Translations under genes and position numbers: made by a program | The notes under the pieces: generated by a model | Seen by the model: only the letters and a program-made list of their open reading frames with translations | Told to the model about the DNA's origin: nothing | The model's database searches: none | Assembly (NCBI GenBank): GCA_017404025.1 | Contig: JAFRDD010000098.1 | Span: 1-34,131 of the forward strand | DNA: 34,131 nt | From: Clostridia bacterium | GTDB taxonomy: Bacteria > Bacillota > Clostridia > TANB77 > CAG-508 | Reading direction: 5' to 3' | Shown: in pieces, positions 24,622 through 33,296 of the stretch | Numbering within the stretch: the stretch's first letter is position 1 | How the letters are laid out: each line of letters opens with the position of its first letter

Positions 24622-25203
24622 ATGAAATTATTATTACATGCTTGTTGCGCACCATGCAGTGTATACTGCGTAGATACATTAAGAAAAGAAGGAATAGAAC
24701 CAACTATGTTTTGGTATAATCCCAATATTCATCCATATAAAGAATATGAAGCAAGGAGAGATTGTTTTAAAGAATATACAAGAATGATGAATTTAGAATC
24801 AATCATTGAAGATGAATATGGGTTAGATTATTTTTGCAAAAATGTTTCAAACTCATTAGATACTAGATGTGTTGATTACTGTTATCCAGTTAGACTAAGA
24901 AAAACATTTGAATATGCAAAGGAAAATGGATATGATACAGTTTCAACAACACTTTTATATAGCATTTATCAAAAACATGAATTCATAAAACATTATTGTG
25001 AAAAGTTAGCAAAAGAATTTGGGGTAGAATTTTTATACAGAGATTTTAGATATGGTTTTTGGGAAGGACATGATAAAGCAAAAGAATTGGAATTATATAT
25101 GCAAAAATATTGCGGATGTGTTTTTTCTGAGGAAGATAGATATGTTAAGAAAAAGAAGGATACATTAAGCCTGCCAGAAGGATTTGAGTGGAAAAGAAAA
25201 TAA
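24622..25203 (+). CDS. queH: Epoxyqueuosine reductase QueH
   Basis: QueH makes the last step of queuosine synthesis, reducing epoxyqueuosine to queuosine in tRNA; it replaces the unrelated QueG in many anaerobes. The 193-aa protein shows the family marks: LLLHACCAPCSVYC (Cys8, Cys9, Cys12), MFWYNPNIHPYKEYEAR, DTRCVDYCYPVRL, STTLLYSIYQKHE, and the C-terminal QKYCGCVFSEEDRY. These conserved Cys bind the iron-sulfur cluster and second metal. Length is normal. Ribosome-binding site AGAGGTG directly after the preceding stop. No other que gene is in the window. Confidence 0.95.
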   Translation: MKLLLHACCAPCSVYCVDTLRKEGIEPTMFWYNPNIHPYKEYEARRDCFKEYTRMMNLESIIEDEYGLDYFCKNVSNSLDTRCVDYCYPVRLRKTFEYAKENGYDTVSTTLLYSIYQKHEFIKHYCEKLAKEFGVEFLYRDFRYGFWEGHDKAKELELYMQKYCGCVFSEEDRYVKKKKDTLSLPEGFEWKRK

Positions 25204-25883
25204 AATTATATTTTACATATGATGAAGAAATTGGGTTTGGTGGAATATATGATATAGTAAAGAATAAAGAAAAATTTCCAAAGTTTATGGTATTTGGTGA
25301 GCCAACATACAATGAAATACTTATAGGATGTAAAGGGCTTTTAGAATGTGAATTATATTTTAAAGGAATAAAAGCTCATTCTAGTAATCCAGATAAAGGT
25401 GAAAGTGCAAATTTACATGCAATTAATTTTTTAGGAGAGCTTGAAAAGTTTTATATTAAAAATATTAAAAATGAAACTAATTCTCACTATGATATTCCTT
25501 ATACAACAATGAATGTAGGAATTATAAATGGAGGAAGCGCAAAAAATTCTATTCCAGCAGAGTGTTATGCTACTCTAGATTTTAGATTAATAGAAGCTAA
25601 ACATTCAGAAAAAATATTAGCAAAAATTGAAGAATTATGCGAAAAATATAATTGTAAAAATAAAGTAATAGAAAATATATACCCTTTTATTAGTGATGCT
25701 GAGTTTGAACATAATGGAAAAACAGCAAACTTTATGACAGAAGCAAGTTTTGTAGACTGCAAGTCAAAAATAATTTTAGGAGTAGGGCCTGTTACAGCAC
25801 ATGAAGTTAATGAACATATAGAAATAAAAAGTTACGAAAAATTAAAAAAACAATATAAACAATTAATTGAAAAATTTGCATAA
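25188..25883 (+). pseudogene. 5'-truncated M20 metallopeptidase (ArgE/DapE/PepT-like)
   Basis: The 231-codon frame (first possible start a GTG inside queH) corresponds to the later part of an M20 family peptidase or deacetylase. YFTYDEEIGFGG holds the catalytic Glu pair, FGEPTYN a metal-ligand block, KGIKAHSSNPDKGESA opens the dimerisation domain, and GPVTAHEVNEHIEI carries the final His ligand. The first ~100 residues, with the HxD metal ligands, are absent; the sequence just before is the intact queH end. Without them the enzyme should be inactive. The likely cause is a deletion that joined queH to the middle of the gene. It ends 31 bases before the next start. Confidence 0.8.
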
Positions 25884-25914
25884 TAATATAAAAATCAAAA
25901 GAAAAGGTGATAAG

Positions 25915-27429
25915 ATGGAAGAAATTTCAATATTAAGAGATAAAATAAATGAAATAATACAAAAGGCACCAAATAAAGATGAGGTAGAAGAATTTGTAAC
26001 TATAGAAGAAGAATTACATAGATTACAGGGAAATTCAATAGCTATACGAAAAAATAATTTTTTTGCAAGATTAATTAATTCAGTTCGTACTAGATTATTT
26101 AGCTATAAAAAAGAAGAATTTGATGAAGAAAAATATTTGCAAATTAAAGATAAGGCTATAAAATTATATAATAATAAAATTTTAAAAAATCAATATCCAA
26201 TAATGATTGAAAGTGAAAGAAATGAGATTGATGCGTTTTTTGGGGGTGCATTATATGGAAATAGAATAAATGAAAAACTTTTAGTCCAAATTAGTAAATA
26301 TGCAAGTTATTATACACGATTAGAAGAAAAGGAAGACGGAAAAATAGAAATTTATCCATTTAGTGTTAAATCAAAAGATTTAGGAAAAAAAGCAGATGCA
26401 GAATATTTAAAAGTAAGTGAAAATTTTTTGACAACAAAAGACACAGTTGAAGAATCATTTAAAAAACGAATATCATATTTAACTAATAAAAATAAAGCAA
26501 TTAAAGATGTATTTATGCAAAAAAACATAAATTTATATTTTGGTTCTCCTCAATTTATATGTGAGCGCTCTAATTATATATTGGAATGTATGAATAAAGT
26601 TTTAGATGAAAAAAAAGAAAATAAAGGAGAAACTGAAAAACTAATTGAGCAAGCCAAAAGCATAGTAGAAGAGATAAATAGAAGTACAACTAAACTAAAT
26701 AATGATAATAATAAAAGCGAATATGATAAATTAAAACAAAATTTTGAAAAACTATTGTTAATTGAGGGAGTAATGTCGAAAGATGTAGAGAAAATGTGGA
26801 AAGATTTTTTGACAGACCCTAAAGATTTTGAAGAAGGTAAAAGATTTGCTTTCTTAGTACATGCATTTACTGGTAAAATTGTAAATGGAAGCGATTTAAA
26901 TAAGTGTTGTTGTACATTAGTTACTGACAAATGTATGCCAATACCGTATTCAAATGTTGGAATTGTATGTGATTTTAGTATGAATAATATCAGTAATATG
27001 TGTTGCGAAGATGCTGGAAGTTGGTTGGTTAGCAAAAAAGAATTTTTTGAAAGAGAGATTCCTATAGGCTGGCAATTTGCAGAGGATGCTGGAGACGGTA
27101 TAAATAAAGTGTGGTATGAGGAACCGAAAGTATCTAAATTAATAACCCCAAAAGAAATGGAAAAAGAAATGATAGAAAACAATATTAATGTAAATCAAAA
27201 TGTTAGAAATGGTAAAAAATATCGAGCGTACACAGAAATATTTATGGTTAAAGGAACTAATGGAGAAAATATACCAGTACAAGAAATGTTTTATACAGAT
27301 AAAAAAGGAAAAAAAGTAATAGATGCATTAAAAAATAACCATAATCCGATTATGCTTGATCCATCAAAGGGTACAGAAGTAAGTTTTGATGATAAAGAAA
27401 ATGATAAAGATATTGTTTTTGTAAAATAA
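25915..27429 (+). CDS. Unrecognised 504-aa protein with a Cys-rich central region
   Basis: I do not recognise this family with confidence. The N-terminal ~95 residues are charged and helical (IEEELHRLQGNS), then a mixed region to ~230 and a coiled-coil-like Lys/Glu stretch at ~235-290. The Cys-rich segment has Cys331-333, Cys340, Cys352 and Cys363-364 in KCCCTLVTDKCMPIPYSNVG and NMCCEDAGSW. The part ~320-480, with SLI-like TLVTDK, VGIVCDF and YTEIFMVKG, vaguely recalls ADP-ribosyltransferase-like domains, but the active residues cannot be assigned. No signal peptide or span. I chose ATG 25915 behind AAAAGGTGAT. The polysaccharide deacetylase gene starts 13 bases after the stop, so they are likely co-transcribed. 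Confidence 0.78.
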   Translation: MEEISILRDKINEIIQKAPNKDEVEEFVTIEEELHRLQGNSIAIRKNNFFARLINSVRTRLFSYKKEEFDEEKYLQIKDKAIKLYNNKILKNQYPIMIESERNEIDAFFGGALYGNRINEKLLVQISKYASYYTRLEEKEDGKIEIYPFSVKSKDLGKKADAEYLKVSENFLTTKDTVEESFKKRISYLTNKNKAIKDVFMQKNINLYFGSPQFICERSNYILECMNKVLDEKKENKGETEKLIEQAKSIVEEINRSTTKLNNDNNKSEYDKLKQNFEKLLLIEGVMSKDVEKMWKDFLTDPKDFEEGKRFAFLVHAFTGKIVNGSDLNKCCCTLVTDKCMPIPYSNVGIVCDFSMNNISNMCCEDAGSWLVSKKEFFEREIPIGWQFAEDAGDGINKVWYEEPKVSKLITPKEMEKEMIENNINVNQNVRNGKKYRAYTEIFMVKGTNGENIPVQEMFYTDKKGKKVIDALKNNHNPIMLDPSKGTEVSFDDKENDKDIVFVK

Positions 27430-27442
27430 GGAGGAATAGAAA

Positions 27443-28261
27443 ATGGAGAATAAAAAGAAAGTAATAAGTAAAATTGCTATAGTAATTTTAATACTTGTAA
27501 TTTTAGGAATATCAGGAATTGTTATATATGATAGGGCTACCGTAAATAATGAATATAGTATAAATGAAGCTAATTTACAAATACCAATTTTTGTTTATCA
27601 TAATATTGTAGAAGATGCTTCACAAATAGAATACGATTATATGCAAACAACTAAAGATACATTTGAAAAGCAAATAAAAGGATTAAAAGATTTTGGATAT
27701 AATTTTATAACTTATGATCAATTACAAAAATATAAAAACAATGAAATAAAATTGAAAAAGAAGTCATGTATTGTAACATTTGATGATGGACTAGAAGGAG
27801 TATATAAAAATGCATATCCTATTGCTCAAAAATATAATATACCATTTACTATGTTTGTTATAATAAACAGTATGGAAAAAGAAGGGTGTATTACATGGAA
27901 TGAAGCAAAAGAAATGCAAGATAGTGGATTAGTAACAATTGCTTCACATAGTATGGATCATCCTGAATTTACAAAATTACCTGTAAACGAGGCAGTAGAA
28001 AATGTAAATAATTCATATAAAAGTATTGAAGACAATTTAGGCAATCAAACAATAAAAATATTTACTTACCCATATGGTTTAAATACAGAAGAACAAAGAA
28101 TAGCTTTGAAAGAAAATGGTTATATTCAAAATTTAACAGATAATAAAATTAATAAAAGTAAACAATTGGATTTATATGGATTACATAGATGTTATCCATT
28201 AAGTGATTCAATTTATAAAATGATATTAAAAATTTATTATAGAAGCATAAGATATAATTAA
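27443..28261 (+). CDS. Membrane-anchored polysaccharide deacetylase (CE4, NodB domain)
   Basis: A 272-aa protein with one N-terminal span (about 8-29) and an extracytoplasmic NodB-type domain. IPIFVYHNI is the usual opening strand. Motif 1 TFDDG places Asp114 (base) and Asp115 (metal). Motif 2 SHSMDHP gives metal ligands His169 and His173. Motif 3 is FTYPYG and a late LHRC segment is present. CE4 enzymes remove acetyl groups from N-acetylglucosamine in peptidoglycan or other envelope polysaccharide. Strong ribosome-binding site AAGGAGGAA. It shares a transcription unit with the upstream Cys-rich protein; its downstream neighbour has a separate promoter. Confidence 0.92.
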   Translation: MENKKKVISKIAIVILILVILGISGIVIYDRATVNNEYSINEANLQIPIFVYHNIVEDASQIEYDYMQTTKDTFEKQIKGLKDFGYNFITYDQLQKYKNNEIKLKKKSCIVTFDDGLEGVYKNAYPIAQKYNIPFTMFVIINSMEKEGCITWNEAKEMQDSGLVTIASHSMDHPEFTKLPVNEAVENVNNSYKSIEDNLGNQTIKIFTYPYGLNTEEQRIALKENGYIQNLTDNKINKSKQLDLYGLHRCYPLSDSIYKMILKIYYRSIRYN

Positions 28262-28288
28262 TATATTAGTGTTGTTCATTAAAAAGTA

Positions 28289-28317
28289 TTTACAATATTC
28301 GACATATTTGATAAAAT
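28289..28317 (+). promoter_or_regulatory. Promoter of the SPFH/zinc-ribbon pair
   Basis: TTTACA (28289-28294), 17-base spacer, TAAAAT (28312-28317). Each box differs from consensus at one position. Confidence 0.7.
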
Positions 28318-28370
28318 TACAACAACATTATATACGAAAAACAAATTAGAATTTTTAGGAGGTATAAATT

Positions 28371-29603
28371 ATGGGATTTATTCAAGAAATTAAAGGAACA
28401 ATAGGAGGAGCAATAGGAGGAACTATAGCAGACCAATGGTTAGAATATTATGAACCAATGAGCAATATTTCTGCAACAGCAGGAATATTTCCAGCTGTAA
28501 AAAGATCATCAAATGCAGGTAGAGGAACTAATGAAAGCGGTTCAAATAATATTATTTCTAATGGAAGTAAAATAGTAGTTCCAGATAATTTTGCACTTAT
28601 CACAATGCAAGATGGAGCAATAACAGGATGTATTGCAGAACCAGGAGCATATACATATACAACAGATAATCCAAATGCAAAATCAGTTTTCGCTGGAGAT
28701 GGATTTGTTGCACCATTTATTAAACAAACATGGGAAAGAATAAAATTTGGAGGACTACCAGCATCACAACAATTATTATTCTATGTTAACTTAAAAGAAA
28801 TATCAGATAATAAATTTGGAGCAGATGATATATATTGGGATGATTCATTTTTAGAGACACAAGTTTCTGCTAAAGTTAGAGGAACTTATACAATACAAAT
28901 AGTAAATCCATTGCTATTTATTAAAAATTTTGTTCCATTAAAATATATACAACCAGGTGCTGAGCCATTTGATTTTGCAGATTTAGATAATGAAGCAACA
29001 GAGCAATTATTTACAGAATTTATAGCATGTTTAGGAACAGGTTTTGCAGAATTCTGTAATGATCCAACAAAGGAATATCGTATAAATACAATAAAAAGTG
29101 ATGCTTTGGGATTAGGCCAAAGCTTAACTAAAGTAGTAGAAAGCAATTATAATTGGACATCTGATCGTGGATTACAAATTAAAAAAGTTGCAATAGGACA
29201 AATAGAATATGATGAAAATACAGAAGAGTTATTAAGAGAAGTTCAAAAACAAGATACAGATATAAGAGCTAAGAAAAAAATTGGAAAAGCTTATGCTGAA
29301 AATATGCAAGGTATGGCAGCTGCTGATATAGGAGAAGCAATGAAAAATGCAGCAGCAAACCCAAATGGAGCAATGATGGGATTTATGGGAGTTAATATGG
29401 CTCAACAATCTATGGGAAATGCATATGCAGGAATAGCAAATATGCCACAGCAACAGCAACAACAGCAACAACAGAATCAAACACCACCACCTGTTGAAGA
29501 AGATCCTGTAGAAAAATTAACAAAATTTAAAAGAATGTTAGATGCAGGATTAATAACTCAAGAAGAATATGATGAGCAAAAGAAAAAGATTTTGGGGGTG
29601 TAG
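28371..29603 (+). CDS. SPFH (YdjI-like) protein with C-terminal SHOCT domain
   Basis: A 410-aa protein of the YdjI / virion-core-like SPFH group. IGGTIADQWLEYYEP opens it, VPDNFALITMQDGAITGC and EPGAYTY begin the SPFH domain, and SAKVRGTYTIQIVNPLLF and TSDRGLQIKKVAIGQIEYDE run through its body. After a glycine/alanine/methionine-rich part (~315-355) comes a nine-Gln run (29448-29474) and Pro linker, then a SHOCT module, DPVEKLTKFKRMLDAGLITQEEYDEQKKKILG. In B. subtilis YdjI belongs to the ydjFGHI set, whose PspA acts in membrane stress; here it is followed after 3 bases by a zinc-ribbon protein, but no pspA gene is in the window. Likely role: membrane-associated scaffold. Ribosome-binding site AGGAGGT. 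Confidence 0.9.
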   Translation: MGFIQEIKGTIGGAIGGTIADQWLEYYEPMSNISATAGIFPAVKRSSNAGRGTNESGSNNIISNGSKIVVPDNFALITMQDGAITGCIAEPGAYTYTTDNPNAKSVFAGDGFVAPFIKQTWERIKFGGLPASQQLLFYVNLKEISDNKFGADDIYWDDSFLETQVSAKVRGTYTIQIVNPLLFIKNFVPLKYIQPGAEPFDFADLDNEATEQLFTEFIACLGTGFAEFCNDPTKEYRINTIKSDALGLGQSLTKVVESNYNWTSDRGLQIKKVAIGQIEYDENTEELLREVQKQDTDIRAKKKIGKAYAENMQGMAAADIGEAMKNAAANPNGAMMGFMGVNMAQQSMGNAYAGIANMPQQQQQQQQQNQTPPPVEEDPVEKLTKFKRMLDAGLITQEEYDEQKKKILGV

Positions 29604-29606
29604 CTA

Positions 29607-31025
29607 ATGGAAAATGACCTAATAAATGGTCCAGAAAATAACATAAAAGTCGTTAAAACAGATGATGGAGCAAAAGATGGACAAAATAAATGTCCTAAAT
29701 GTGGTGCAACAGATATATCTCTTAATGTAAATAATGGTAAGCTTAGATGTAATTATTGTAGACATGAATTTGAGCAAGAGAAAATTGGTGGAATGGAAAC
29801 AAACATTGAAAATCTTCAAGGTGAAGTAATGGGATCAGGAGCAGCAGATATTATTGCAGATACTAATGAAGTTGTTACATTAAAATGTAGCTGCTGTGGA
29901 GCAGAAGTTGTAATAGATACGTCTCAAAGTACACAGGCAAGATGTCACTGGTGCAGAAATACATTATCTATTAATCAACAAATTCCAAATGGTGCTATAC
30001 CAGATGTTGTTTTACCATTTAGCTTGAAAAAAGAAGAAGCTAAAAATTTAATACAATCATTTGTTGGAAAGAGAAAATTTTTTGCACATCCTCAATTTGT
30101 AAAAGAATTTACAACAGATAATATAATGGGAGTATATTTCCCTTATATGGTAGTTGATGTAAACGGACATGCATATTTTAAAGGACAAGGTGAACATGAA
30201 GTTAGAAGATATACAAGAGGAAGTAATGAGAATAAAAAGACATATTATGATGCGGATTTATATGAGGTAGGTCGTGACTTTGACATAACTATAGAAGGTC
30301 TAACAGTGGAAACTAATTCAGATAAATTAAAAAATGATAAACAAAAAACAAATAATATAATAAATTCTATTATGCCATTTGATATAGAAAATTCTGTTAA
30401 ATATAATGCAAATTATTTAAAAGGATATTCTTCTGAAAAAAGAGATACTAATGTAGATCAATTAAGACCATTGGTTGATGCTCAAACTAAAGATATAGCT
30501 AGATTTGCAGCAAATGAATCTTTAAAACAATATGACCGTGGTGTTAAATGGCAAGTAGAAAATTTAGATGTTAAAGGTAAACAATGGAAAACAGCTTATC
30601 TTCCAGTATGGTTATATAGTTATCAAGAGAAAAAGGGTGGAAATAATAGTTTATTACATTATGTTGCTGTTAACGCTAGAACTAAAGAAACAATGGGAAG
30701 TGTTCCAATACATATGCCAAAATTATTTGGAATGTCTGCTTTAGTAGAACTTGCAGGATTTATAGCAATGCTACTATTTAGTGATTTTAAATATAGTTGG
30801 TTATTCTTATTTGTAGGATTTATATATTTTGGAGTAATGTATTCAAAATATCGTAATCAAGGAGCAAGACATTATCACGAAACTGAAACAAAGAAAAATG
30901 TATTTAATTTAAGAAAACAAGATAACTTTATTAGACACGAAACAGGATTAAGCAATTCTATGATGGATGGTGCTAATAATAGAAAAGTAAGTGGAACTCA
31001 AAAAAGTAAATTACTTGACTTATAA
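29607..31025 (+). CDS. Zinc-ribbon membrane protein, YdjG-like partner of the SPFH protein
   Basis: A 472-aa protein with two zinc ribbons at the N-terminus: CPKC...CNYC at about 29-52, the TFIIB-like type, and CSCC...CHWC at about 93-115. A long soluble region follows (ending with WKTAYLPVWLYSYQEK at ~330-345), then two adjacent spans near 375-410 and a charged tail. The layout agrees with the B. subtilis YdjG/YdjH membrane partners of YdjI. It starts 3 bases after the SPFH stop with GGGGGTG as ribosome-binding site, so the two are one operon. It probably tethers or senses membrane state; function is inferred from the neighbours. Confidence 0.82.
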   Translation: MENDLINGPENNIKVVKTDDGAKDGQNKCPKCGATDISLNVNNGKLRCNYCRHEFEQEKIGGMETNIENLQGEVMGSGAADIIADTNEVVTLKCSCCGAEVVIDTSQSTQARCHWCRNTLSINQQIPNGAIPDVVLPFSLKKEEAKNLIQSFVGKRKFFAHPQFVKEFTTDNIMGVYFPYMVVDVNGHAYFKGQGEHEVRRYTRGSNENKKTYYDADLYEVGRDFDITIEGLTVETNSDKLKNDKQKTNNIINSIMPFDIENSVKYNANYLKGYSSEKRDTNVDQLRPLVDAQTKDIARFAANESLKQYDRGVKWQVENLDVKGKQWKTAYLPVWLYSYQEKKGGNNSLLHYVAVNARTKETMGSVPIHMPKLFGMSALVELAGFIAMLLFSDFKYSWLFLFVGFIYFGVMYSKYRNQGARHYHETETKKNVFNLRKQDNFIRHETGLSNSMMDGANNRKVSGTQKSKLLDL

Positions 31026-31091
31026 TATTTTGTTTTATTATAAATGCATATAATATTAAAAATTACGAAAGATAGTAAGGGGGAATTTAAA

Positions 31092-33116
31092 ATGCAAAAA
31101 AGAAAAACAATAATAGCAGTATTAGTTATTTTAACAATGGTATTAGCAATTATACCATTTAAAGCTTTTGCAGTTGGAGAGTCATATACTATAACATTTT
31201 CTGTTGCACCAAATGCAAATGGATATCATGATGGACAAACAGATACAGATGTTGCACATACGGTAATAATAGAAGATCAACATTTAAAAATTGATGGACA
31301 ATTTGTTGATCCAAGATTAGCATCTGCACCAAACGACAATACATTTAATGGATATACATTACAACAAACAGGAGAAAATACTGTAGCTATGACTATAACA
31401 AATGGAGAAGAGGTTGTTTTAAACTTTAATACAGCTAATAACTATATGTTAAAAAATGGTGAAAACAATATGACTCCTGATACAACAACAATATCAGGAA
31501 CAACAAATGTACAAGTATTTGATTATGTGGCTCCTCAGCAACAACCACAACCTGGAGGTGAAGGAGAAGAAAATCCACCAGCAGGTAATACAAATGCTAT
31601 AATTAGAGTAAGTGGAACGACAGGTTCTTATACAGATAAACATTATAATCCAAATACTAATACAGAAGAAGAAACTCAAGTTCCATATGCTAAATCATAT
31701 GTTAATGCAAGATTTAGTGTAAATGATGGACAAGTTAGAATTATTGAAGAAGACGAAAATAATCCACCAGCATCTGCAGATGTACCTGTTAATTTCAATA
31801 GTGAAGATGCAGATACAACTGTAACAATATATTTTAGATCATTATTCTTATGGGAATATAAAGATAAAGTTACTGTAAATAATGTAGATTATAATATTCC
31901 TTTTGATTATACAAATAGAGAAGCATGGTTAGATCATTATGATCGTCAAGAAATTGTATTTGGAATAACAGTTCCAAAAGCTGCTAATAATGTTTATGAA
32001 ACTGTTGTAAAATTACAACCAGCAGAACATGTATTTATAGGAAACTTTTTATGGACAGCTAATCCAGATGAAGAATTTAGATTAGACCCACAAGGAAATA
32101 AAGAAGAAAATGATGATTATGTAGGTCATTCAAAAATTGAATTTGTAAGAGTAAAATATAAAAGAAATGGACAAACTATTACAAAAGAAAAAGATGAATT
32201 AAATGGACTTGGAGGCATTGATGAACGCGGAAATGCATATACAGAATTAAGCTCAGGAGATAAAGCTGTAGAAGTTGGATTAACTGAAATTACAGCAAAA
32301 GATGGAAAAAAATATCAAGAAGGTTCAATGACTGTTGCAGAAGGAGCAGAAGTAACACTAAGAATTGTTCCTGATTATGGATATCAAGCAACAAGTTTTG
32401 GAATTAATGGTGATGACTTAATTACTGGAGATAATATTTCTGAATTTACATTTGTAATTCGAGAAGGAAATGCACATATTGGTGCTAAGGTTACAGCAGT
32501 TAATAATGATGTTAAATCTACATCATCAGCTGTTACTGGTGGAAAATTAGTTCTACCAGATGAAGAAATTACAACAGGAACAGCAAGACTTTCAGTAAGT
32601 GATGCCGATGTTAGCGAAGCTAAAAAAGAAGAATTTAAAAAACAAGTTGGAGATGAATATGAAATAAGTTCAATACTAGGTGTTGGCTTAAATCAAGTAT
32701 TTTATAAAGGAAACAATGGTAGTGATGTATGGACAGGTGATGCATTAGAAGAATTAAACGGAGAAGCTACTATAGGATTAGCTTTAAAAGATGGAATAGA
32801 CCCAACAAATTCTGTAATTGTTCACAATGTGCATGATGGAGAAGAATTTGAAACAATAGAAATAAGTGAATATGATGAAAATACACAAACAGCTTATTTT
32901 AAAGGAAAAACATTTTCAAATTATGCAATAGCAACTAAAGTATCAAAAACAGATACTAAAAAAGAAGATGATTCAAAAACAAGTTCTACTCAAAAGGCAA
33001 ATAGTGTAAAAACAGGAGATAAAATAATTATATTTGTTGGAACATTCTTAGCTGCAACAATGGTATTAATTATAATAAGAAAATCAAGAAGAAGTAGAAG
33101 AATAAGTAAACATTAA
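31092..33116 (+). CDS. Cell-surface protein with signal peptide and non-standard wall-sorting signal
   Basis: The 674-aa precursor has a typical signal peptide (KRKTIIAVLVILTMVLAI, cut probably after KAFA at ~24) and a long beta-rich extracellular part without catalytic motifs I know. A Pro/Gln/Gly/Glu linker (QQQPQPGGEGEENPP) sits around 155-170. The C-terminus has NSVKTGD (Asn637 to Asp643), a hydrophobic span of ~20 residues and the basic tail RKSRRSRRISKH: the three-part layout of a sortase substrate with SVKTG in place of LPXTG. I chose ATG 31092 behind AAGGGGGAA; the earlier in-frame ATG at 31044 would spoil the signal peptide. It is followed by a strong terminator. Function unknown, perhaps adhesion. 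Confidence 0.82.
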   Translation: MQKRKTIIAVLVILTMVLAIIPFKAFAVGESYTITFSVAPNANGYHDGQTDTDVAHTVIIEDQHLKIDGQFVDPRLASAPNDNTFNGYTLQQTGENTVAMTITNGEEVVLNFNTANNYMLKNGENNMTPDTTTISGTTNVQVFDYVAPQQQPQPGGEGEENPPAGNTNAIIRVSGTTGSYTDKHYNPNTNTEEETQVPYAKSYVNARFSVNDGQVRIIEEDENNPPASADVPVNFNSEDADTTVTIYFRSLFLWEYKDKVTVNNVDYNIPFDYTNREAWLDHYDRQEIVFGITVPKAANNVYETVVKLQPAEHVFIGNFLWTANPDEEFRLDPQGNKEENDDYVGHSKIEFVRVKYKRNGQTITKEKDELNGLGGIDERGNAYTELSSGDKAVEVGLTEITAKDGKKYQEGSMTVAEGAEVTLRIVPDYGYQATSFGINGDDLITGDNISEFTFVIREGNAHIGAKVTAVNNDVKSTSSAVTGGKLVLPDEEITTGTARLSVSDADVSEAKKEEFKKQVGDEYEISSILGVGLNQVFYKGNNGSDVWTGDALEELNGEATIGLALKDGIDPTNSVIVHNVHDGEEFETIEISEYDENTQTAYFKGKTFSNYAIATKVSKTDTKKEDDSKTSSTQKANSVKTGDKIIIFVGTFLAATMVLIIIRKSRRSRRISKH

Positions 33117-33121
33117 AATAT

Positions 33122-33153
33122 AAAATAACTAGCTAATCAGCTAGTTATTTTTT
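33122..33153 (+). terminator. Terminator after the surface-protein gene
   Basis: Perfect 13-bp stem AAAATAACTAGCT (33122-33134) with AGCTAGTTATTTT (33139-33151), AATC loop, and T-tract TTTTTT at 33148-33153. The A-rich left arm also allows function on the other strand. The rest of 33154-33241 shows no feature. Confidence 0.9.
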
Positions 33154-33241
33154 GTTGTATAAAATTTAGATGAAGAAGAAATACATTTTATAAAAATTTT
33201 TTTAAAGGATTCGTTATTATTTAAATCTACCTAAAAATTAC

Positions 33242-33270
33242 TTGATATAGCTTCTATTTTATGATATTAT
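33242..33270 (+). promoter_or_regulatory. Promoter of the AlkD-like gene
   Basis: TTGATA (33242-33247), 17-base spacer ending TGA (extended -10 style), TATTAT (33265-33270), 27 bases before the ATG. Confidence 0.7.
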
Positions 33271-33296
33271 TACGTAAAAGAAAATAGAGGTATATA

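Noticed and set aside
26574..27182. 202-codon minus-strand frame inside the Cys-rich protein gene
   Set aside because: Ser/Leu/Phe-rich translation with no domain, no ribosome-binding site, fully overlapped by a + strand gene with normal codon use and a good start.
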